Positions 46,801-58,317 of a DNA stretch of 64,000 bases are shown here, in pieces (position 1 is the stretch's first letter; each line of letters starts with the position of its first letter). The notes beneath the pieces were generated by a model. It was not told where the DNA came from. It saw only the letters and a program-made list of their open reading frames with translations, and searched no databases. The translations under genes were made by a program, and so were the position numbers. This DNA comes from Teratosphaeria epicoccoides (Eukaryota > Ascomycota > Dothideomycetes > Mycosphaerellales > Teratosphaeriaceae): positions 17,166 through 81,165 of the forward strand of contig JADDMT010000122.1 in assembly GCA_021401465.1 (NCBI GenBank). The letters are read 5' to 3'.

Positions 46801-47960
46801 TCGACAAGCTCATAGTTGTCGTCCGAACCTTCTTCCTCTTCTAGCTCCTGTTACCTTAGGACTATTCCCCTAGAATGTGCACCCCTTAGTAGCGCGCAGA
46901 TAGATTGCGCCTTATTGCGGCTAGGGTACTATCCGGAACTATCTTTATCACTCATGTGAATTCGACAATTGTCGTTGTAGCACATAGTCTAAGTAAGTAA
47001 GGCATAGTCTGGTTCTTAAGTAGTAGCAGCCTTCTACTTAGGTGCCGATGTTGTCACGCGAGCCTGTTCTGTCCGTTGTAGGTCCTGTCGCTGTTTCTTA
47101 GCAAAACACTCGCGGGCAAGGTGTCCTTTCTTTCCATAGTTGTAGCACTTGAGGTTACTCTTGTCGAATGGCTTCTTCGGACCATTCTAGGTAGGAGAGC
47201 CCTTCCGTGGCTTTCCTCAGGGTCCGCTCTTTAGGCGCCCCTTAGTTGCATCTAACTTAATTAGTTAGAGACTATAGTAATCGCTTCGCCATTTTAGTGC
47301 TAATCGTTAGACCTTATAGTTAGCCTGCGCTAGCCTGCAATTTACATGCTGTTGTTCCTGCTGTTATTCCTAGATGCGATTATTGATTCTAATCGCGAGA
47401 TCGCTTATTTCCTTGAATGTCGTTAGCTAATCTCCCTGGGCAATTTCGTCTTTAACCGTTTCCTTTAGTCCCTAATAGAACTAAGCGGCTAAGGCATTAT
47501 CATTCTAATCGACTTGAGCAGAGAGGGTCTAAAAGTCCGCACGGTACTTAATAGCGGAACCCTTCTGCTAGATTCCTAGGAGAGCTCTCTCGGCCTCTTG
47601 TTGTTCATTACTAACCCTAAAAGCTTCGCGTAATGCCTTGAACAAGGACTTGTCTAAGTTGAGAATCTCCTGAGTCGTTGTCTTCCTAGCTTCGACGCTG
47701 CTGACATGATCCAGATAATCTGTTAGATGAGGCTAGATGAACTCGAACGCCGGTCCTTTTAGGTAAGAGACGATGTACATCATTCGCTTATAATGTGTCG
47801 TAAACCGTTCCGTATCTACGTTAAATGCTAACTAGCATTATAGGATAAACATCTGTACTTAAGATCGTTGTCCTGTAAACTCCGTAGGGCTTCCTATCTT
47901 AAAGCCGTTGTTGCCGTGTCTATTCCCGGTAGTTGAACCTGCGACAGATGCTAGAGCTAT
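43710..47960 (-). pseudogene. Family B gag-pol (B2), deleted and RIP-inactivated
   Basis: Gag begins at the position of 47960, where ATG is now ATA. The zinc knuckle region is recognisable near 47100-47150. Protease and the start of reverse transcriptase are present, then the sequence jumps near 45064 from reverse transcriptase to integrase relative to B1, losing the YLDD motif and RNase H. Integrase and chromodomain follow to about 43710. A solo LTR C (45587-45828) further interrupts the frame. Confidence 0.85.
45587..45828. repeat. Solo LTR of family C, little mutated
   Basis: 242 bp, TGATAGGG to GGCATATCA, flanked by the target duplication CTTAC (45582-45586 and 45829-45833). It keeps many CpA and TpG dinucleotides and is therefore much less RIP-mutated than its host element. 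It is 59 bp longer than the copy at 17771 because a segment starting AAATATCCGCGAGGTCACG is repeated in tandem. An open frame at 45600-45788 results from this lack of mutation and is not a gene. Confidence 0.85.
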
Positions 47961-48142
47961 CTTGCTAAGGTAAATGGATTCGAGCTACTAAGTAATTTGA
48001 GGTATAGCGGCAACTTGTTCTCGTAGTGTCAGTTAACTATCGTCGCTAGAGGTCGAGCTAACAGCTAAGGAACTACTTGACATAGGCGTATGTCAAGCGC
48101 TCGACGAGTCCCCTGATACTTCCTTAGGAGTAGTGCTCAAAG

Positions 48143-48626
48143 TGTCAGAAGGGTAGGTGCTAATAGCAGGAAGGGGATTAGGTGTTAGACTCGCAGAGTA
48201 GTGAAGAATATTAACAAAGGTAATTGACCTTGTACTAACTATCCCCCCTAGAGGAGAAGATTATAATTAAGCACGAAGCTCCTAACTACCTGTCCTGAAG
48301 CCACTCCTATATACTAGAGAGACAGGGCAGCTCTGTTAGATCTGTTAACAGACCTATTAGACCCGTGTCTATAGATCTGTAGACTAACCCTACAGATCCT
48401 AGGGTCTGTTCTTACATGACAGATCCCTTCTCCTATGTAGGCCTATAGCTCTGTAGACTAACCCTATAGATCTAGGTGTCTGTCCTCACGTGACAGACCC
48501 TCTCTTCTATGCCTACGTTATAACTCATAGTACTATGACTTACAACACTGTGACTTATAGCGCTCATGACCGCCATGACTTAGGCTACAGTGCTCGTGAC
48601 TTATAGCACTCATGACACTCATGACA
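48143..48626 (-). repeat. 5' LTR of B2
   Basis: 484 bp, TGTCAGAAGGG to CTCATGACA, both termini intact. Differs from 42533-43016 by transitions. Confidence 0.9.
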
Positions 48627-48634
48627 CGCATAGC

Positions 48635-48816
48635 ATCGATGAATCTCATGAAGACTAGGAGGACAAGTCACTATCAAGAAGGCTAAGTGCAACTCTAGTT
48701 AGCCGCTTAGCACCCTATTAGATCGTAGCAAAATGTGCTAAACGGCTAACCGGAGTTACCCTTAGCCTTCTTCGATAGTAACTCATCCTCCTAGTCTTAG
48801 TTAGATTCATCGGAAT
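48635..48816. repeat. Foldback element with about 80-bp inverted arms
   Basis: Left arm 48635-48712 (ATCGATGAATC ... GCCGCTTAGCA) and right arm 48736-48816 (TGCTAAACGGC ... GATTCATCGGAAT) are inverted copies with some mismatches, separated by a 23-nt loop. Conserved inner blocks include GACTAGGAGGA, GAAGGCTAAG and GTTAGCCG. It begins just beside the B2 target site. It resembles a MITE or a long hairpin; no coding potential. Confidence 0.8.
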
Positions 48817-49206
48817 CGAGGCGGGGCCAGAGGATCTGCTACATAGTCGTAATATATAGTAATAGATAGACATTATGCTAATGTCATGCTATTCGTAACC
48901 TACGCCTCTACCGCTAGGGCGAGGTACACTAGACCTAGGGCATCTAGTATTAGTGGCATCCCTTCTACTACCGCTTTAGTTTAAGGAGTATACCTTCATA
49001 GTAAGGTTAATATGCTTAGTCTCTACGAGGGCCTAATAGACTACGAAGTGTAGCCTAAGGACGTCGACATCTTACCTGCGATTTCATAAGATGCTAAGAA
49101 GAGCAAGACCCTTGTAGATGCTTAGTAAGTTCTCAAGAAAGTCATGAATTGCCGCCTACTACGGCCGCAAGCAGGTCTTCTACCTATGTGCATAACTACT
49201 TATTAG
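48817..49206. other. Spacer without recognised gene
   Basis: A few short coding-like stretches on either strand (for example around 49020-49140, plus) but nothing I can assign. Confidence 0.4.
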
Positions 49207-50501
49207 TCATGCCGCAGGATTAGCAGTTAGTGCTACTAGCCGAAAGTCTCTCATCGCATGCACATCTCTCTGCTAGCTAGCGTCTAGGCAGCTAGCTAGC
49301 TTATCTACCTCGTATATTTACTGCCCTTTCTGTAGAGCCTTTGCTACCTATCGTTCTAGCGCACGTCTCTCTGTACGCGACAATTCCCGTTTAACTTGAT
49401 TAAGAGGTATCGTAGCCATAGGCTTAATGAGGAGAGTGTATAAGAGCTTAACCCGGAAACCCCTCTGCCTAGGAGTAGTACTACTAATCTTGCCATTAAG
49501 CTATTCACGCCGCGCTATGTCAACTTTGACCTCTAACGCCGCGGTTAAATAGCTGATACGGGTTCTTGCTCGCTTGACGAATAAGCTGTACAGAGTAGTT
49601 AACTAATCCGTTAGCTAGTAGGTCAGAAAGTCCGCGTAGAGGGACACCTTACTTGCTACACTAGGCTTAGCGAAGAAAGCAAGCATAGATCTCCGCGCCC
49701 TTACTAATTCGTCCTAGCTAGCGATCATGGTGTACTACGTGATTAGACAGTTAAAGCTAGGACTTAGTAGGGCAGGGTACTAAACATTCTGAATGCGCCA
49801 TAGTAACAAGGCCTAGTCTCTTATAGTGTACTCTTAATAGGCTATAGAAGTAGCCTCGCTTAGTTAGTGCAAAGGTAGCTGCTAGCTAGGAGCAGGCTCC
49901 TTCTAATCTAAGATCAGCTAGCCGTTGTTACTAACTAGCTCGCGCAGCTAGCGGATTAGCCCCGAATAGACCCGTGGCTCGAACATCTCTAGCACGCCCT
50001 TTGTAAATACTATCTAAAAGCTGTTAGGGCATCTGGTAGCCTGCTTGATGCGGGCTATAGGGGTGCGACTAAGCCTAGCCTAGATGAAGCGCTACGAGTC
50101 CACGCTTCCCTAGTAGTCCTGCATGGTACTAGAGATTAGTTAGTAACAGTATTGCCTCTAAGGCCTAGCTACAACACATACTACTAGCTCTTATCTAGCA
50201 TCTTAGCATAGAAGTCTAGGAAGTATACACTATCTAGCGTAGCTAGGTTTGCACTCGCTAGGAGGCTAATCAGGCTACTGCCGCATGCGACATCGAGTAC
50301 CTTGTCCCTAGCTCGATGCTCTACCTAAGGGGCGTAGTTAACGAGATCCTCGTAGGCATCGAAGTCTAGATATGCCTTCTGTAGCGCAACGGCGGCTTCT
50401 AATGCCTAGACAGTATCGCGGATGTAGTTAGCCGCGAAATTAGCGTGCTTAGAACCTACACTAATCGCTAGCTCTAGGTCTAGGGTTAGATTAGTTAACA
50501 T
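49207..50501 (-). pseudogene. SAM-dependent methyltransferase, RIP-decayed
   Basis: Minus-strand gene from ATG 50501 (MLTNLTLDLELAISVGSK). Motif I of class I methyltransferases is clear at about 50275-50305 (DKVLDVACGSS), followed by a DFYAKMLDK segment at the spacing expected for the loop after strand 2. After an apparent frame change near 50150 a second frame reads FTKGVLEMFEPRVYSGLIR and LRELVSNNG*LILD, fitting the later strands of the fold. About 200 further codons of unknown type follow (for example KVSLYADFLTY and IPLNQVKRELSRTERRALER) to TGA at 49207. Substrate unknown. Stops are TAG-type. It appears once in the window, so it was mutated either as part of a repeat elsewhere or by spread from neighbours. 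Confidence 0.6.
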
Positions 50502-51349
50502 AGTAGGTTTAGAATCTACTAGCGCGTCAGTACATAGTCTCGTCATATGAGCATATAATGCTTACATGCTATAGTGTTGTTAGTATGCTAGTATCTGTAT
50601 AGATGCTAAAGAAGAAGCCAAGTACTAGATAAGGTAGTTGTTTAAAAGAAAGAAGTTCGAAGTACTAAGCTTCTTTTATATTTTAGTAGCTATAGGTCAT
50701 GTGCTCTACATAGTCGCTAACCGTACACGTTACATCATCACATTATTACCTTCTGCCTAAGAAATGACCAGAAATAGAAGGCACATAACGCTACTGCCTG
50801 AAAAATGGCTAGAAACAGAAGGCACGTAACGCTGTCATAGATCCGGTTAAATATCACATACTACTACCTAGGCACATGACTAAATAAAGAAGGCACAATA
50901 TTAGGCGATTCTGCCTTAAAAGGCAGTAAAAAATGATCCTCGTAGTTACGACCTACTAACCTTATCTACTACTATACAGAGGCATTAGGAATAGTAGCAA
51001 GCGCAACATAGTTACACTGACGCTAGCTTGACGGCAGCATGTGCACTTAGCAGATACAGCTACATAGGATAGATGTCGCTATAGTTGCTGCTTCTTTGTT
51101 AAGAGCGCATAACTACCTACATGTAGCATATAGCGGCACGTAGCAGCGAACTAATCTAGACGGCAGTTACGACAGCCTCATGTGCGCTAGCTAGGCGGCA
51201 GCACGTGTACTTAGCAGCAAGAGATATCTATATCTACTACTACTCTTCTACTTTAACTCTTTACTGATTACATTAACTAACTTCGAAGACTTGCCTAATA
51301 CACATAAGTAGTAGTAACATCAATTAACCCTCTATCTTACCATTTAAGA
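50502..51349. repeat. Non-coding stretch with direct repeats
   Basis: Contains a roughly 45-bp unit twice in tandem (AGAAATGACCAGAAATAG.. and GAAAAATGGCTAGAAACAG.., each ending GAAGGCAC(A/G)TAACGCT) near 50748-50835. A 32-bp unit (GCTAGCT.G.CGGCAGCA ... CTTAGCAG) occurs at 51022-51053 and 51186-51217. No gene seen. Confidence 0.45.
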
Positions 51350-51653
51350 CAATGACTAGCATAGTCACTTAATGCACTAATTGTAGCATCGACAGCCTAC
51401 TCAAGAAGTGCCTATGTCAGGTAGTAGCCTACTACAGCAAGAATTGCCAGATAATTAACTAGCATCACAACTACAAGGACAGCTACGCTAAGCAGCTAAC
51501 CTAGAATAGGAATTAGTATGCAGTTAACCCTAAGATATGACGACTAGTTACTAACTTCATGTTTACTAGACGCGTTAAAATCCTGCTATTCAAGAAGATC
51601 TTTAAAGGGGAGGACATAGCAAGTCGCGTAACAAGGGAGTAGGCTGACAGTAT
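51350..51653 (+). pseudogene. Gene with MYND-like finger, 5' part, split by element A5
   Basis: Plus-strand frame near 51350-51653 shows C-x2-C (CTNC), then LKKC..C, then VVAYYSKNCQ and a W/H segment, which fits a MYND zinc finger (C-x2-C, KC..C, YCS..CQ...W..H) with Cys-to-Tyr and Trp-to-stop changes of RIP type and apparently one missing codon. The frame continues through FMFTRRVKILLFKKIF and ends at the target site ACTAC of A5. The MYND call is tentative. The continuation lies at 58683. Confidence 0.4.
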
Positions 51654-51658
51654 ACTAC

Positions 51659-52018
51659 TAATATAGATGTATATGCTATATGATATGAAAATATCTCGTA
51701 GTGTGACAGAGTAATCCGACCTTTTAGTAGGTACAAGACAGCGCTGCTTTCTGCTTATTGCAGAGGTGGCGCTAAGGGTGCTTATAACCCCTGACGCTCC
51801 TCAATTAGGGAAAGCATGTCTGAGCCTAACCCCGCAGGGGTACCGTAGGGTCAGCGACGTAGGGGCGTCCTACGTCGACAACTGATCCTACTTAGACGAC
51901 ATACAAGCTAACGTATGTATGAAGGACCCCCTTGCTATATGTAGCAGGGTCACTACATGCTAAGGGCAGGCATTAGAACCCATGCGCTTCTAATAGCCTC
52001 CTAGTATCAACCGTATCA
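51659..52018 (-). repeat. 3' LTR of A5
   Basis: 360 bp. Contains a perfect hairpin with arms CGACGTAGG (51855-51863) and CCTACGTCG (51869-51877) around GGCGT. It is followed directly by CTCTGACTATGAACAGG, which is exon 1 of the accessory gene. Confidence 0.9.
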
Positions 52019-53163
52019 CTCTGACTATGAACAGGCTACAGGCTAAGTACCGCGAGGCACTCGCCTACCTGCTTGGCGCTCTCTCGTGCTTTACCGCGAC
52101 TGCTAACCGTTCTCATGGCGGTGTTTACTTCGACTCTCTACTAACAGGCGAAAACGTTTGTCTAGGTCTAATCGTAGACTTAGTCTAGAAGATCTTGAAG
52201 GTGCTAACCGTTAGGGTCGAGACCTTCGCCATAGTACGCATACAGTGCAGGTACCCTCTAAGTATAAATGCTAACTTTCTCCGCTAGGCTAACGTTAGCG
52301 TCGAGAAATATCCGACTAGCCGTTAGCGTTAGCAACTCGGGGCCCTTACCTCTATTGACGATGACTTTAAGACGCAGATGATCCGCAAGAAGGTTATCAA
52401 GCAATTCACTGCTCCCGCCGCTAAGGCTACGCCCTAGCGCTGTACCGAGAGACAGCCTGCCTCTAAGCTAGTCCCGAGGACTAAGCCGTAAGTTACTCAC
52501 TCGAATCCTGTCGCGTGCGTACAGCTAACACATTGTAGCGCCGCCGCCTACGCCGCCTCGACGCTACTGTCTAAGAAGAAGAAGAGGGCTAGGGCCGAAA
52601 TTAAGGTTAGCGACGAGGAAGCCGAACCTTCCCTGCTTGCGACCCGCACTACGTCCGTTAAGACGCTAAGGCACAAGCCTCTAGGCTAGATCTTTGAGGA
52701 TGAGGAGGATGACGACGTCTAGGATACCTTCGGTCCTAACGTGATCCCTTCGCGCCATAGTGTCACTACACTAGTTGCGCCTAAGGGAGACACCGAGTCT
52801 GATGATGTAGTTAACACTCGTGTCAAGAAGCGCAAGATGATCTCGAGGGCCGAGCGCGACAGCCGCAAGCGCGCTCGAGTCTCTTTGCCTTCTGATGCTA
52901 AGGATGAGGTAGTCGTCGCGACTAGGCGCGGTAAGGATGTCGCTAGTTCTCTAGCTACTATAGGCTCTGAAGACGAGCTCCCTCGCAACCTACTAAAGAA
53001 GAAGATGCCGGCCTCTCTTCGTGGTGTTGCTACCCCTGTTACTCATAGTCGCTTTAGGGTGTTTAGTAGACCCCGTGCGGGTAGGTAGTCCCTAGCGGAC
53101 CGTAACAAGAAAGACTCTCCTGCTTCGGGTTTAGTCAGGAAGCCCCTGACTAGTAGTTGCTAA
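52019..53163 (+). pseudogene. Family A antisense accessory gene lacking its start (A5)
   Basis: Begins inside exon 1 (TMNRLQAKYREALAYLLG) right at the LTR edge and runs to TAA 53161-53163. From the junction on, its length equals the A4 copy exactly (1145 nt). Intron 2 (GTAAGT...GCTAAC...TAG) is intact near 52488. Exon 3 encodes the same KKKKRARA, VKKRKM and RKRARVS patches and is open for over 100 codons at 52741-53088. Without promoter and N-terminal cysteines it cannot be expressed as the full protein. Confidence 0.78.
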
Positions 53164-53303
53164 GCATTAGCTACGAAGCTAATCTAAGCATGTCTCTTGT
53201 TCTTCTTAGGTTTATTCTAGGTATGCCTTTAGGCATCAATAATGTATGAGTAGGGCGTTTGCTTCTTGTTATTACTTCGCGCGTTATGCGCTATATACAC
53301 GTG

Positions 53304-56300
53304 TTAAGAATTCTGCTCTAGAACTCTCATCTTCCCACGAATCGACCTTCTTAAGCCCTGCTCATGCCTCCTCCGCTCTTCGAATTCACGGATAGCTTCT
53401 AGGGCGTTCTTGCAGTCTTCGGCTAGAACCCATTGTATGTACTTAGGTAGGTATCCTTTCCACTTCACTAGATAGTACGTTGCGCCCTTACGCCGCATAC
53501 TGTCCTTAATACCCTCGACTTCCTACTCTTCGTTCTCTTCTGCTACTAGCATTAGGTCCGCGGGCTCTTCGCCCTCGCGCTATACCTATGGTTCGAGTAG
53601 AGATACGTAGAAGATGTCGTGCACACAATACAACAATAGCAACGATAGCTAGTATGCCTGCGAGCCTATTACGTCGCGTATCCGGGAGGGTCTGACGAAC
53701 CTTGGCGTCATCTTCTTGCTTAGAAGTTTTAGCTTAAGATTCTTCGTTAATAGTAACACCTTCGTACTAACTATGTACTACATCGGTTTAGCACGGGCGT
53801 TATTATGTTTAATCTAGGATTCTGAGGCCTTTTTCTAGTGTTCTATTAGCACTAAATGTACCTCGCGCATACGCCGCGCTAATTCCGCGGCGGCTAGCAC
53901 CCTCTCCTTAGAAGACTCGTCCTGAGGCGGTTCTAGGTGTATTTCTAGATCAAAGCCATAAAGAATCTGAAATGGCGACATGCGTATAGTAGCATGCATA
54001 CTATTATTAACTGCAAATTCCGCCATAGGAATTACGTCAGCCTAGGCATCCTAGTTCTTAGCGTAGTAGTACCGAAGGTACTACTTAAGAGTCTAGTTCA
54101 TACGTTTAGTCTGACTATTAGTCTGTAGATAGAATGCTATACTTAGGCAGTGCTTAACACGCGCCTTAAACACAAATTCTTGCTAGTATTTACTAGTAAA
54201 GACAGAACCTTAATCTAATAGGATACTTCGGGGGACACTAAAGCGCTATATGACTTCGTCGCGAAGTAGTTGCGCAAGCTCACTACTTGTGCACTTTTTT
54301 GTACATAGGATGAAGACATTTATCTTCGAGTATCGGTCGACTACTATAAGGATAGCATTAACTACATTGCCTTTCTACTTTGCTAGCAGCAGATTAGTAA
54401 TGAAATCTATAGTCAAGTCTTGCTATAGTCTCTCTAGTAGTAGGAGCGCCTAAGCATCGCTATAGGGGCGATAGCGCCGAGATTTGCTAATCTGGCACGT
54501 CTAGCAGGATTTGACATAGTTAGAGACATCCTGTTCTAGCGTAGGCTACTAGTATTTACGTCCGAGAAGTGCGTTCGTCTTCTCTACGCCAAAATGGCCC
54601 GCGAGTTTATTGTCATGATGAATACAGAGGAGCTGCAAACAGAGTACATAGTTAGCGGGTACGTAGAGCCTATTATCAAAGTACTACAAGTCGCCTAACT
54701 TGGTCTAGTACTTCGGGCTACCTACAGTGTCCTAGAGGGCTACACCCTTATTAATTAACTCCGGTTCTCGCTCTTGCAACCGCTAAATAAGTCTCGAGAC
54801 TTCTTTAAAGGGTTCTTTAGACATCGCATGCTTACTACATGTAAGCTAGTTAACTACCGCACGGATCAAGCTAGACATAGTCGCCATAACTGCCAGATAG
54901 GAGGGTTCGTTACTAGCGGAGGCCGTGAGGCCCTATTAGACCCGTAGTCGATCTACAAGAGGAGCTAATAACAGATCGCCGCCCTAAACTGCAAGCTTTG
55001 TTTGCAGCGTAGGGAGAAGCTATTAGTTACCCTCCTCCCTAGTGTCGTAGTCCGGTCGTCGCGAAGGACTGTTAGCTAGATTCGTCTTTCTAGAACGATG
55101 CTAGATAACGAAGTCAAAGCTAGCGAGGAAAGTCGCCTACCTTGCTTGCTAACTACTTAGCTACTTCACGCCCATGAAGCCGCGAAGGTTGTTATAGTTA
55201 GTAAGCACCTTAATAGGGTGCGCTACGCCTTCGAGGTAGTGTCGGTACTCCTTGAAGCTGTTAACAATAGCTAAAAGCTCTTAATTGTAAGTCTTATAGT
55301 TAAGCTTAGCGCCCTGCATCTTCCGCGACTAGAAGGCAATTAGGTACTATCGCGCACTGCCTTTGTGCGACTAGAGCTGCGATATAATTGCGGCTATTGC
55401 GAATTTTGAAGCATTAGTCTCTATCCAGATCTTCGTAGCGGGGTCAAAGTGCCGAAGTATAGGTGTAGTTTGAAAAGCTGCTTTAAGTTTAGAGAAGGCC
55501 TTGCTCTAAGCCTCCTCCTAAGGCACTTTCCCTAGCTTTTTTCCTCGAACCGCGCCCTTTGCGAGGGCTGTAAGGGGAGCCACGATCTTCGAGTAAGATT
55601 GTATGAATCTGCGATAGAAGTTAGTAAATCCTAGGAACACCTGCACTTCTTAGAGGGTAGTTAGCTATAGCTACTCCGTGATTGCGGACACCCTTTAGTT
55701 ATCTATGATGACCCCTTCCGTAGAGACGATGTATCCGAGAAACTTAATCCTATCCGTCAGGAATGAGCACTTCTTTAGGTTTGCATACAGAGCGAACTTG
55801 CGGAGCTATTCGAGTACTATCCTTAGATGCTGAATGTACTCCTCCTTCGAGTCGGAGTAGACTAGTATATCGTCTAAATATACTACGTAGCAGGTGTTAA
55901 CGAGGCCGGCTAGGGCCCGGTTAATATACGCTTAGAACGTTACTAGTGCGTTAGTTAAGCCAAATAGCATTACTGTATACTTAAAGTGTCTATACTACGT
56001 TCGGAATGTAGTCTTCTACTTGTCGCCCTTTCGGATTAGTATCTAATAGTAGGCGTCGTTTAAGTTGATAGACAAGAAGATAGCGGCGCGACTAAGGCGG
56101 TCAAGCGTCTCGCTAATAAGTAGTAGGGGGCAGCGGTTCTTCTAGGTTACCGCGTTAAGGCCCCTATAGTCAACGCATAGGCAGAGTATGTTGTCCTTCT
56201 TCGGGACGAACATAACTAGCGCTCTAGCCTCGCTGTCGCTTCGTCGGATACACGCGTTCCTTTGCGCCTTGTAGAGGTAGTCTCGAAGTGTTTCGAGCTG

Positions 56301-58268
56301 CGATTCTAACATAGGGTATAGAGGTCAATACGGAGGATTGTAACCCTCCTTAAGGTTAATCGCATGTTCCGCGTCTAGGGCCTAGGCATAGGCCGCAGCC
56401 TCTACGTCGAAAATATCGGCGTATTCCTCTAACTTAGGCGGAAGGGTAACGTCCTCCTTGACGTTCTGTATGCGGACCGCATACACGCATTAGACCTTCT
56501 TCATGTCCTTGTAGAAGCTATGTGCGTCATGCATCTGCACTATAGGAACTTCGCCTATAGAGCCGTAGAACTAGTTGTTAGTAGCTCCATCAATAACGAC
56601 TCCCTGCTTGTAGCGCTAAGGGCAGCCGAGCAGGAGCTCCTTATTAGGAACGTCTTTAGCATAGAAGACTTCGTTAGTCTCGCGCACTTCTCCTAAGGAG
56701 TCCGCGAGTTAGAGGCGCACGTTATACGCGCCTCGAGCCGCTACGCCTTCGCCCTAAAAGGACTTCATAGTTAGCAGCAGGGCTCCTAGGATTAGCTTCA
56801 AACTAAGCCGTACGATTACCCTCTAGGGTATCACGTTAACCTCCGCAAGGTCATCTAACATACAGTGTACTAGCTTAAGCAAGCTATTAACTTGGACCGT
56901 ACCGGATAGGCGCTAGGCAGGCCACGAGTCTACACTATCGGTAACAGACAGCTTAGATACCCGCGGTAGCCCTTCGGTTGTCTCAGGCTTGTCCTTCTTT
57001 CGCCTCCCCTCTAGGGAGGTTTCGGACACCTTGCTTACCTTCTTCCTATCACTTCGTTTAGGATAGCGAGCCGCCTAGTAGTCCCTTGCTCTACAGATGT
57101 AGCAGCTACTCGGAGGCTTCTTGCTACTGTCTTTTAGCTTAGAGGGCTTGCTCCTCTAGAATGAACTACCGCGTTAGACATGGCCCCTAGGGCGCTTGTA
57201 ATAGCGACCCTTTAGTAGGTCCTCAGGACTTAGACGCTTATTGTCCTTACCGCCTGATTTTCTATTTTGCTTCAAGGTAATCTCCATACGTGTCGCAAGG
57301 GACACAAGGTCTTGCCGAGTTGTCGGAAGTTCATGAAAAGTCATGATTATGTTCTGAAGATTGTCATTAAGTTTGACGAGTAAGTGCCGCATGCGTTACG
57401 TCTTAGTATAGGGTAGCATCTGTCCCTTAAGCGTGGCAAGATAGGTAGCGAAGCTAGAGGTTATTTGTCCCTTTCCCTGCTTAGCCCTCTCGTACTCGAC
57501 AGACATAGTAAGGGCGCGATTCCCTAGATCCTCGACCTAGTCGACACAGAACTAGCGAAAGTCCGCCTACGTATACGTTCTGTCATAGACCCGCATAAGG
57601 TTATACCGCTCATGCTAATTGTTGCGAGGTTCCTTATCCTCTTCGAGCTACATTACACTAAAGGCGACTTGTTCGCCCTCTATGGAATATCCATGTAGGT
57701 TAAGCATGAAAACTGCCTTACACGCCTGCAAGAAAGTTCGAGCCTCCTTCAAGGTGTCTCCCTTAAACAGCTTCGGGTTACGTGCGTTACGACTGCCTCC
57801 TAGTTAGCCTACTATGGCCCCGAATTTAGGCACTAGGTTCGCAGGCACATGCGGAGGGTCTGCGCCTCCTAGTAAGTTGTCTTCGCGGGTCCCTAGCGTG
57901 AAATCTCGCTAGATTTCTTCGTCCGCTAGTTTATTAGTACTACTTATAGCGACGTCTTCGTCGTCCTCGCTGTTGTCGCTGCTAGGAGCGGTGCGGCTCT
58001 AGCTCTAGTTCGCAAGGCAGTTCGCGACCTAATTGACAATCATGGCTACGAGGGCTAGGTCGATAGTCGGGGTTAGCTGCGGTCCCTATGCGGGGGGTCT
58101 ATTGCCTTGTCTGCCGCGTAATTAGCCTCTAGCGGAACTGTCGCTCGATGCAGTGTCGCTCGCAGGGGGTACTTCTACGGGCTAGTTACTTAGGCTAGCT
58201 TCGCCATCGCGGGCGCTTAGGATAGCGCTCGCTACGCGTTAGTTGCAAGTTCGTAGTACTCTAGACAT
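53304..58268 (-). pseudogene. Family A gag-pol (A5), RIP-inactivated
   Basis: ATG position 58268 to TAA 53304-53306 spans 4965 nt, the same as A1, so this copy has no net indel. Chromodomain near 53370-53500 is well preserved (YYLVKWKGYLPKYIQW); A1 has TAG for the Trp residues here, which confirms that TAG replaced TGG. YLDD is intact near 55870; protease again reads D-D-L-A. Many TAG stops elsewhere, and some start-like Met codons are ATA. Confidence 0.92.
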
Positions 58269-58317
58269 ATCGTAGTATTCTCTGCTAGACTGCAAAGCAG
58301 GGGGGAGAAAGCAGAAC

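Larger units (their letters stand above)
42533..48626 (-). mobile_element. Family B chromovirus, copy B2, internally deleted
   Basis: Complete ends: LTRs 42533-43016 and 48143-48626 (484 bp each). The 5-bp target duplication is CGCAC (42528-42532) and CGCAT (48627-48631); the difference is a C-to-T before A, as RIP would make. The internal part carries the plus-strand accessory gene at 43095-43832 and gag-pol on the minus strand. About 1.17 kb equivalent to B1 12770-13931 is missing, with the junction near 45064, so the reverse transcriptase catalytic core and RNase H are gone. A solo LTR C is inserted at 45587. Confidence 0.9.

Noticed and set aside
50748..50835. CRISPR-like repeats
   Set aside because: Only two units, no regular spacers, and the genome is eukaryotic.
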